Shown: positions 58,599-64,000 of the stretch, piece after piece
How the letters are laid out: each line of letters starts with the position of its first letter
Position numbering within the stretch: position 1 is the first letter of the stretch
From: Paraburkholderia bannensis NBRC 103871
Lineage (GTDB): Bacteria; Pseudomonadota; Gammaproteobacteria; Burkholderiales; Burkholderiaceae
Length of the DNA: 64,000 bases
Assembly (NCBI RefSeq): GCF_000685015.1
Contig: NZ_BAYA01000030.1
Location: forward strand, 47,504-111,503
Reading direction: 5' to 3'
Notes under the pieces: model-generated
What the model was told of the DNA's origin: nothing
What the model saw: the letters and a program-made list of their open reading frames with translations, nothing else
The model's database searches: none
Program-made: the position numbers and the translations under genes

Positions 58599-59660
58599 TT
58601 ACGCGACGTTTTCCAGCGACGGGTAATCGGTGTAGCCCGTTTCGCCGCGCGCATAGTAAGTCGACGGATTCGGCGCGTTGAGCGGCGCGTTCAATTCGAA
58701 GCGACGTGCCAGATCGGGATTGGCGATGAACAGTTGGCCCCAGGCGACAGCATCGGCTTCGCCATCGGCCAGCACCTTTTGCGCCGCTTCCAGCGTGAAC
58801 TTCTCGTTTGCGATGTACGGGCCGCCGAATTCAGCCTTCAATTGCGGGCCAAGGCGATTTTCTCCGAGCGATTCGCGTGCAAACAGGAAAGCGATCTTGC
58901 GCTTGCCGAGTTCGCGCGCAACGTAGCCGAACGTCGCAGCCGGATCCGAGTCGCCCATCGTGTGTGCGTCGCCGCGCGGCGCGATATGGACGCCGACGCG
59001 GTTCGCACCCCAGACGTCGATACACGCGTCGGTCACTTCGAGCAGCAGGCGCGCGCGGTTTTCGATCGGGCCGCCGTAGGCGTCGGTGCGCTGATTGGTG
59101 CTGTCTTGCAGGAACTGGTCGAGCAGGTAGCCGTTGGCGCCGTGAACTTCGACGCCGTCGAAGCCCGCTGCCTTCGCGTTGAGCGCGCCCTGGCGATAGG
59201 CGGCGACGATGCCGGCGAGCTCATCGAGTTCGAGCGCGCGCGGCGTGACGAACGCGCGCTGCGGGCGTACGTGGCTCACGAAACCTTGCGCAGCAATCGC
59301 GCTGGGCGCGACGGGGAGTTCGCCGTCGAGGAACATCGGATCCGAAATGCGGCCGACGTGCCACAGTTGCAGGAAGATGCGGCCGCCTGCTGCGTGGACG
59401 GCGTCGGTCACGAGCTTCCAGCCTTCGACCTGTTCCTGCGACCAGATGCCCGGCGTTTCGGCGTAGCCGACGCCTTGCGGCGTCACCGACGTCGCTTCGC
59501 TGACGATGAGGCCGGCGCCCGCGCGCTCGGCGTAGTACTTCGCCATCAGTTCGTTGGGCACGCGCGCAACGCCTGCACGCTGGCGCGTGAGCGGCGCCAT
59601 GATGACGCGGTTAGGGAGCGTGAGATCGCCGATCTGAATGGGGTCGAAAAGCGTTGCCAT
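58599..59660 (-). CDS. nemA: Old-yellow-enzyme alkene reductase (N-ethylmaleimide reductase type)
   Basis: A 353-residue FMN-dependent TIM-barrel oxidoreductase that reduces activated alkenes, nitro compounds and quinone-like electrophiles with NAD(P)H. FDPIQIGDLTLPNRVIMAPL is the N-terminal strand with FMN contacts. FLQLWHVGRISDP holds the conserved Trp-His region, and GVEVHGANGYLLDQFLQDST with NQRTDAYGG is the classic active-site segment. GQLFIANPDLARRFELNAPL lies near the C-terminus. It follows an ArsR-type regulator on the same strand after 81 bp, forming an electrophile-responsive unit. The ligand for induction is not known. Confidence 0.94.
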   Translation of the reverse strand: MATLFDPIQIGDLTLPNRVIMAPLTRQRAGVARVPNELMAKYYAERAGAGLIVSEATSVTPQGVGYAETPGIWSQEQVEGWKLVTDAVHAAGGRIFLQLWHVGRISDPMFLDGELPVAPSAIAAQGFVSHVRPQRAFVTPRALELDELAGIVAAYRQGALNAKAAGFDGVEVHGANGYLLDQFLQDSTNQRTDAYGGPIENRARLLLEVTDACIDVWGANRVGVHIAPRGDAHTMGDSDPAATFGYVARELGKRKIAFLFARESLGENRLGPQLKAEFGGPYIANEKFTLEAAQKVLADGEADAVAWGQLFIANPDLARRFELNAPLNAPNPSTYYARGETGYTDYPSLENVA

Positions 59661-59741
59661 ATGAGTACCTTGTGGCGGGCGCGGCCCGCAGCGTTGAAGC
59701 GTAAAGGGGGAAGAAACAGACGTTTCCGACGATGCGCGCCG

Positions 59742-60062
59742 TCACAACTGCCGGTGCATGTGGGCGAGGAACGCCTCGATGACCGGTTCGTTGCGCTTGA
59801 AGAACACCCACTGGCCAACCCGCTTCGACGTCACCAGTCCCGCTTTCTGGAGCGCGGCCAGATGCGCGGAGACCGTCGATTGCGATAGCCCGCAGTGCGC
59901 GTCGATCCGTCCAGCGCAGACGCCGTGGTCGAGCGGGAGTTCTTGATCGGCAAAATGCGCTTGCGGCTCGCGCAGGCAGGCGAGGATCTCGCGGCGCACG
60001 GGATTGGCTAGCGCCTTATAGATAGCGTCGAGGTCGATGGTTGGAGTGCCTGGGTAGTTCAT
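59742..60062 (-). CDS. ArsR-family transcriptional regulator
   Basis: A 106-residue winged-helix repressor. LDAIYKALANPVRREILACL is the family's first helices, SQSTVSAHLAALQKAGLVTS the recognition helix region, and GQWVFFKRNE the wing. Cys 29, Cys 49 and Cys 57 flank the HTH and could sense electrophiles or oxidants, fitting the co-transcribed alkene reductase. The canonical arsenic ELCVCDL motif is absent. A perfect 7-bp inverted repeat 30 bp upstream of the start is the likely operator, so autoregulation is expected. Confidence 0.9.
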   Translation of the reverse strand: MNYPGTPTIDLDAIYKALANPVRREILACLREPQAHFADQELPLDHGVCAGRIDAHCGLSQSTVSAHLAALQKAGLVTSKRVGQWVFFKRNEPVIEAFLAHMHRQL

Positions 60063-60091
60063 TGGGTTTGCATCGTTACTGTCCGAATCTT

Positions 60092-60111
60092 ATATCGTGC
60101 TTTTACGATAT
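60092..60111. promoter_or_regulatory. ArsR-type operator ATATCGT-N6-ACGATAT
   Basis: A perfect 7-bp inverted repeat with a 6-bp spacer, 30 bp before the ArsR start and within its expected promoter. Size and geometry fit ArsR-family operators. It likely controls the arsR-nemA unit. Confidence 0.75.
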
Positions 60112-60161
60112 GGGCGAAGGCACTGATTGCAATAGGGGGATAGCTATGATAGGAAACAATT

Positions 60162-60193
60162 AAGTCTGTCGGGCGACGATAAAGTCTGTCGGG
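60162..60193. repeat. paired 12-bp direct repeats, possible insertion-sequence end remnant
   Basis: AAGTCTGTCGGG occurs at 60162-60173 and 60182-60193, 20 bp apart start to start. Repeated short motifs close together are typical of transposase-binding ends such as those of IS21-like elements, but no transposase gene was recognised nearby. The site coincides with the GC drop. Confidence 0.5.
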
Positions 60194-60743
60194 TTTTGGG
60201 CGTGAATGCCAATGGCCTCAATAACGCGAGAATCCAATAATTATTAATTATATGATTTATATATCAATAGTTTTTATAAATACACTTTTGCTTTTCTGCG
60301 ACGTCCAACAATGCAATCGTTGACGTCCTTCTACGCGGTGTAGACAAAACGTGGAATCTGGCGAACTCGGTGACGGTGGACTAAGCAAGGTCGTTGCTTC
60401 GCAACGTGCTGCTCCCCGGAAATGAAAGCTCGCCGCGGCCCCTTCTAGAAGCGCTACATGGAAGGGGGCAACCTGCCCGCAATCCCTTGTCAACAGGGCA
60501 TGGCACGCTTCTCAAACACACAGCGTGTCTCTGAAAAAGAGGGGGGCATGACTCCCCTCAGTTGGCAGCAAACCTCCCCAAAATCCACCCGGCACGCTTC
60601 TTTCGCCTCGGGCTTTCACACGCTTGAAGCGGCTCTTACGTCAGCGTCGGAACGCTCAAAGGTAGGAGGTTATCCGCCCGTTCGTTTACAAGTGCACCTC
60701 GTTGCGGCAGTAGCGCGGCGTTGGTCGTTGCCTGCAATTTTTT

Positions 60744-61085
60744 GTGGCTCACCGATATAGCCGGGAGGCGTTGGACACGATTCGCCGGGCCGGAATCGTG
60801 CCGGCAACTCCTGAGTCATTATTTGGTACCGAGGTCGCAAGAGCATTGGCGGGCAAGCTCGACGGCAACGGCCATGCCCTGCTTCGGGACGTGCCAGACG
60901 GGCCTGCCAAGGTCTTTTTCGGAGAAGACACGCGACCCTTCACCCCACAGCCCGTGCAGGCTGCGAAGGCGCTTGAGCAGGACGACATCCTCAAGGAACT
61001 CCACGCAGGCGGCCATGACGGCATCACGGACGAAAACCTATTCAGCTTGTTCAATAAATTCTCTGGCCGACCGGACGTGACATGA
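60744..61085 (+). CDS. small hypothetical protein preceding the effector gene
   Basis: A 113-residue protein with a GTG start, giving MAHRYSREALDTIRRAGIVP, then FGTEVARALAGKLDGNGHAL, and ending FSLFNKFSGRPDVT. No domain is recognised, and no signal or membrane segment is seen. The frame is open about 30 bp upstream of the start, so it could be the remnant of a longer gene. Its stop overlaps the next start by ATGA, so it is translationally coupled to the nuclease effector. It could be a chaperone, adaptor or effector-loading part. Confidence 0.6.
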   Translation: MAHRYSREALDTIRRAGIVPATPESLFGTEVARALAGKLDGNGHALLRDVPDGPAKVFFGEDTRPFTPQPVQAAKALEQDDILKELHAGGHDGITDENLFSLFNKFSGRPDVT

Positions 61086-62155
61086 ACGCAAACGACCAGC
61101 AGGCAATTGAAGATGCGGCCAAGGAGATTGGGCTGTCGATGGCATCTAACGCCTTCCCGCTTTTCTACGTCGCGCAGAACGTCTACGACACGACGGAAAG
61201 CGTCTGGACTGTCTGGAACGCTCGCGAAAGTGTGGACGAGGTAACGAAAATCGAGGCTGGCATCGACCTGGTATTTGCCGTCGTGGGCTGGGTTCCTGTC
61301 GTCGGCGCCGGAGTCAAGCGGACGTTTCGCCTGGTCAACCACAAGTCCGAAATTTATGGCCCGCTGCTGTACGACATTCTGCGTCTGGTGCTTCAGCGTG
61401 CGCATATCCAGACCAGCCCGGATGCACTCATCGACAGGTTGTTCGATGCAACGGGCGTCAAGACGTACCTCACGGAGGCTCGTGAACATATCCAGAAGTC
61501 TTGGCTGTATCGCGAGATGCCTGCGAGTGTTCAAGCCACGTTCATGCAGGCACTGGCCTTCGTAGAAACGAACCTGCCATACTGGCTCGCGCAGTTTGTC
61601 CAGCGGAAGCTGCTTCATTGGCGCAAAAAGCAGCCGAACTCGTCAGCCGTCAGCAAGCTCGAGGAGCGCCGAACGACTGACAAGCCAGGTGCAAAGGGCG
61701 AAGAAGCCAAAGCAGGCCAGGGCCGACCTGTGCCGACGCCCTCGCGCGGCGTCGTCAATGCCAAACTTGCTGTCACCGACATTACAACGAATATCACGGG
61801 CATTCTGGGTGAGCACATCGGCGACTACTATTGCTATGAAAAGCTTAAATGGGGAAACGGATGGATGGGCCACGACAAGGGCCTGAGCGGCAAGTGGAAA
61901 GAGCAGCCAGGGCTGCGGGTTTTGGGGAAGCTCAACGATAAGGGCAGACTGAACAAGCTCTTCGACCTCAAGGCGCGTGGTCACGGCATCGATGGTGTCT
62001 GGCGTGCCGCCCCGTTTAGCAACCAGATGAAGGATTTCGCTATCGTCGAAATGAAATCATCGACGACAACACGAAAGCTGCAAGACCCGAACGCCAAGCA
62101 CAATATCGCTAGCAAACTCGGAACAATCAAGGAGGCGGTGCGCCCCCCAGCCTAG
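61082..62155 (+). CDS. PoNe-like nuclease effector, N-terminal and core part (ends at in-frame TAG)
   Basis: A 357-residue product of a contact-dependent toxin gene. Residues 1-190 look like a delivery or pre-toxin region, with the hydrophobic IDLVFAVVGWVPVVGAGVKR at 61-80. A PD-(D/E)xK-type nuclease core follows: HGIDGVW (301-307) gives the Asp, and IVEMKSS (321-327) the Glu and Lys. The frame ends at TAG 62153-62155, but the next 164 codons are open in the same frame and encode the family's C-terminal part. It thus looks like a single 522-residue effector broken by one amber codon. A DUF1910/1911 immunity gene follows. Lower GC than the genome points to acquisition. Confidence 0.75.
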   Translation: MNANDQQAIEDAAKEIGLSMASNAFPLFYVAQNVYDTTESVWTVWNARESVDEVTKIEAGIDLVFAVVGWVPVVGAGVKRTFRLVNHKSEIYGPLLYDILRLVLQRAHIQTSPDALIDRLFDATGVKTYLTEAREHIQKSWLYREMPASVQATFMQALAFVETNLPYWLAQFVQRKLLHWRKKQPNSSAVSKLEERRTTDKPGAKGEEAKAGQGRPVPTPSRGVVNAKLAVTDITTNITGILGEHIGDYYCYEKLKWGNGWMGHDKGLSGKWKEQPGLRVLGKLNDKGRLNKLFDLKARGHGIDGVWRAAPFSNQMKDFAIVEMKSSTTTRKLQDPNAKHNIASKLGTIKEAVRPPA

Positions 62156-62191
62156 GACCTGCTAGAGCCGCCGGACGACGCGGGAGAAGCG

Positions 62192-62650
62192 TTGCCGACC
62201 AAAGGTGGCGGCAAGCCTGGTGGCGGTAAGCCCGCTCCTGGCGGTGGGAAGCCAACACCGGGTGGCTCCACCAATGACAGCAGCCCGGCGAGAAAGCAGC
62301 AAGCCGACGCTGCACAGCCGACAGCGGACACAACGTCGAAGGACAAGACCACCGCGACCGGACCGAGCGGTGCAAAAATCGCCCGGGTCCAGATGAGTCA
62401 CGAGTGGATTGAAGCCAAACTCTCTGGAGCCGTTTCGGACCAGGGCCTGGTCGACACGATATTAAGGTCCGGGTATTCGCGACATCTGCTGTACGTCCCG
62501 TTCTATCTTCCGTCCGCGGTGCAACACGTCGAAGCGCTAACTACGGGCGCTGAACATGACCATGCTGACCACGACCTTCCTTTCACTCATCACTACAAGG
62601 AAGGAGAGGTTGAAGAAGCGGTCGAGCTGAAAGCGAGCAGGATAAGATAG
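62192..62650 (+). CDS. effector C-terminal part, in frame after the TAG
   Basis: A 152-residue segment starting at TTG, with a GGGAG six bases upstream that might allow separate translation. It lies in the same frame as the preceding gene, and the frame is open from 62156. A Gly/Lys/Pro linker (GGGKPGGGKPAPGGGKP) leads to VQMSHEWIEAKLSGAVSDQG, the QMS-x-WI motif seen at the end of many polymorphic restriction-endonuclease-fold toxins, and then a short acidic, His-rich tail. Alone it lacks catalytic residues. It is either the detached end of a pseudogene or the second half of a split toxin. Confidence 0.6.
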   Translation: MPTKGGGKPGGGKPAPGGGKPTPGGSTNDSSPARKQQADAAQPTADTTSKDKTTATGPSGAKIARVQMSHEWIEAKLSGAVSDQGLVDTILRSGYSRHLLYVPFYLPSAVQHVEALTTGAEHDHADHDLPFTHHYKEGEVEEAVELKASRIR

Positions 62651-62667
62651 CCTGAGGCTACGAGATT

Positions 62668-63684
62668 ATGGATATGAACGAAGACTTCGATTCGACGCGG
62701 CGGCAACGCTTTCTTGGCGAGGACTACTTCAAGTGGCGTTTGGGCCTCCTGGATGAAGGCATCGCCTACTGGTCCGAAAATACTGCACCAACCGGCAGCA
62801 ACGAGAACGAGCGGAAGGCGCTGACGCAGCGCTACCTTGTTTCCGATGTCTATCGACGCTTTCTGCTCCAGTACACGAGCGGAGCGGACCTCAAGCTGCT
62901 GCGTGGTGAACTCGAGCCGGTTCTCGAAGCCTTTGAACGGTACGCGCAAGCTCAACGGCTGAATCGACAGGATGCCGGCGAACCGCCGTTGGCCTTCGAA
63001 GTAATTGACGAGTACGAAACGGCGATGCAGCTAATCGGCTTTTGCTACCTGTTGCATCGGCGCGACCTGCTGCCGCGCATTGTCGAGATGTTCGACCCGT
63101 CTTACCGGGGGACGGACACTTTGTATGAGGACCTGCTGGCTTATGAACTCGAAGGTCGAATCAACGTAGACAGCTGGTTTCACGACGTGCCGTATAGGCC
63201 TCTCGTTTTCAGTCTCTATCGCGAGACGAAGAAGGAGTCTGTCGACGACATGACGGAATACCTCGAAGCGTGGTATCCGGGAATGGCCGCAGCTCCATGG
63301 CACGACGGGCATCTGGAAGCCCAGAAGAATGGCAAGGGCACCTACGTCGGCTATTGGGCTATTGAGGCAGCGGCGGTTGCATTCCTGCTGCAGCTCGACG
63401 ACAGTGCCTTTCGCGACCATCTGTTGTATCCGAAGGACCTTGCTGATTTTGCGCGCAACTTCGATGCTGCGAAAGACGGTGCGCGGACGCGCCGGGACGG
63501 TGGACCAATGACGGTACGAACGGGGCAGCCGTGCCCGGAAACCGGCGTTTGGAAAGCACAAGGTCACAACGTACCCGGTGTGCTGGTGAATCAGGGGGAC
63601 GTGATGCCGGATGTCTTCGCGCCCGACAGAAGTGGTGCGTACCGACCGCAGTCGGCGATGTGGGAGTTCGAACGTAAAGCCTGA
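62668..63684 (+). CDS. PoNi-like immunity protein (DUF1910/DUF1911 type)
   Basis: A 338-residue cytoplasmic protein expected to bind and neutralise the upstream nuclease. The N-terminal part has RRQRFLGEDYFKWRLGLLDE, typical of DUF1910. The middle has WYPGMAAAPWHDGHLEAQKN, then YVGYWAIEAAAVAFLLQLDD and LLYPKDLADFARNF, the DUF1911 hallmark. The last 60 residues (GQPCPETGVW, NQGDVMPDVF) resemble the C-terminal tail of Imm71/Imm72-type immunity proteins, an unusual combination. It starts 17 bp after the effector's end. It appears intact although its toxin gene is interrupted, as often seen for orphan immunity genes. Confidence 0.8.
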   Translation: MDMNEDFDSTRRQRFLGEDYFKWRLGLLDEGIAYWSENTAPTGSNENERKALTQRYLVSDVYRRFLLQYTSGADLKLLRGELEPVLEAFERYAQAQRLNRQDAGEPPLAFEVIDEYETAMQLIGFCYLLHRRDLLPRIVEMFDPSYRGTDTLYEDLLAYELEGRINVDSWFHDVPYRPLVFSLYRETKKESVDDMTEYLEAWYPGMAAAPWHDGHLEAQKNGKGTYVGYWAIEAAAVAFLLQLDDSAFRDHLLYPKDLADFARNFDAAKDGARTRRDGGPMTVRTGQPCPETGVWKAQGHNVPGVLVNQGDVMPDVFAPDRSGAYRPQSAMWEFERKA

Positions 63685-63903
63685 GGGTTTGAAGGAGAGC
63701 TTCGTTGTGCTGCTGGCTGCCGTGCTGAGCCGCCGGTCAGGGCTTAATCTTGACGTGGAGACCGCCAACGCGCGTATTCCAATGTATACACACAGCTGCC
63801 CGTTCCGCGGTGCAGCCGCGCAACTGGTCGGACATCAACGGCAGCAGTCGCGGCACAGCCGGTACTGTGGGATAGCCTTGAGATACCGGGATGGGTGGCG
63901 AAG

Positions 63904-64000
63904 TTACCAATTGGCGCAGTGGAATCCCTTGAGTCCGTCGAACAGCTTCCTCAATCCCTCGATGTCGGACGCAGTCGTGTTAAGCGGTTTGGCTTTGATG
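63904..64000 (-). CDS. C-terminal fragment of an unknown protein (runs off the window)
   Basis: A 31-residue C-terminus on the minus strand reads IKAKPLNTTASDIEGLRKLF, then DGLKGFHCANW and a stop. Its residue mix is protein-like and less Arg-rich than random frames here. It faces the immunity gene convergently across about 219 bp. Nothing can be said of its function; it may equally be chance. Confidence 0.3.
   Translation of the reverse strand, partial: IKAKPLNTTASDIEGLRKLFDGLKGFHCANW

Larger units (their letters stand above)
60063..60743. other. island boundary: AT-rich, repeat-bearing stretch without a supported gene
   Basis: This 681-bp region is the lowest-GC part of the window, especially 60230-60300. 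It holds the ArsR operator (60092-60111), a pair of 12-bp direct repeats (60162-60173 and 60182-60193), and degenerate-looking sequence up to the first effector-cassette gene. No transposase or integrase fragment was recognised. The composition change marks the edge of acquired DNA. Confidence 0.55.

Noticed and set aside
60257..60493. 78-residue minus-strand frame in the island boundary
   Set aside because: No start signal, no motif, and it crosses an AT-rich stretch with mixed composition.
63707..64000. Plus-strand frame open from GTG 63707 to the window end
   Set aside because: Arg/Ser/Gln-rich with no motif or convincing ribosome-binding site; an opposite-strand C-terminus in the same place looks more protein-like.

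Overview
The window is a high-GC chromosomal segment from a betaproteobacterium of the Burkholderiaceae, most likely Paraburkholderia, Caballeronia or a close relative. Support comes from the genus-typical small proteins (DUF4148, DUF3562), periplasmic proteins rich in Ala, chemoreceptors without a C-terminal pentapeptide, and strong GC3 bias. Names and functions rest on motif recognition by eye; no database search was possible. No rRNA, tRNA or CRISPR array was seen.

Layout. (1) 1-11.5 kb is an exopolysaccharide locus: a GT4 glycosyltransferase cut by the window edge, two hexapeptide acetyltransferases, a Wzx-type flippase, a 1206-residue membrane-anchored beta-propeller protein, two membrane O-acyltransferases on the minus strand, then galU and a GDP-mannose hydrolase. 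(2) 11.7-19.5 kb is mixed housekeeping: a YjdM/PhnA-like protein, a flavin reductase, a PBP1A-type bifunctional peptidoglycan synthase, an orphan and degenerate HypC/HypD-like pair, an XRE regulator and a parvulin. (3) 19.5-33.5 kb holds a Cache chemoreceptor, a Cu(I) P-type ATPase with a textbook MerR/CueR-type promoter, a DUF1254 lipoprotein, a large DUF748/AsmA-like protein, an amidase and an orphan response regulator. (4) 33.7-40.4 kb carries an acyl-CoA synthetase divergent from a Crp/Fnr regulator, a DUF4148 protein, a second FtsI-like transpeptidase and another chemoreceptor.

(5) 40.4-45 kb is a phosphonate biosynthesis operon: PEP mutase fused to a nucleotidyltransferase, phosphonopyruvate decarboxylase and 2-aminoethylphosphonate transaminase. 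Together these convert PEP to 2-aminoethylphosphonate and probably nucleotide-activate it for attachment to a lipid or glycan. (6) 45-52.7 kb has a PepSY protein behind a Fur-like box, a Tat-exported three-subunit molybdenum hydroxylase (PaoABC type) with its MocA-like cofactor enzyme, and a glutathione transferase. (7) 52.7-60.1 kb has an aspartate carbamoyltransferase fused to an N-terminal DNA-binding domain, with a palindrome just upstream of its start; an M23 endopeptidase - membrane protein - bactofilin cassette; a DapA paralogue; and an ArsR-NemA pair with an inverted-repeat operator.

(8) 60.1 kb to the end is an accessory island. An AT-rich boundary with 12-bp direct repeats leads into a contact-dependent (T6SS-like) nuclease effector with a PD-(D/E)xK core resembling PoNe. 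Its frame is interrupted by a single in-frame TAG, and a PoNi-like DUF1910/DUF1911 immunity protein follows. The most unusual items are the HypCD-like pair lacking canonical cysteines, the HTH-ATCase fusion with its candidate operator, the amber-interrupted effector, the fused PEP mutase with a Fur-like box and long leader, and a candidate minus-strand small RNA near 32.7-32.95 kb.
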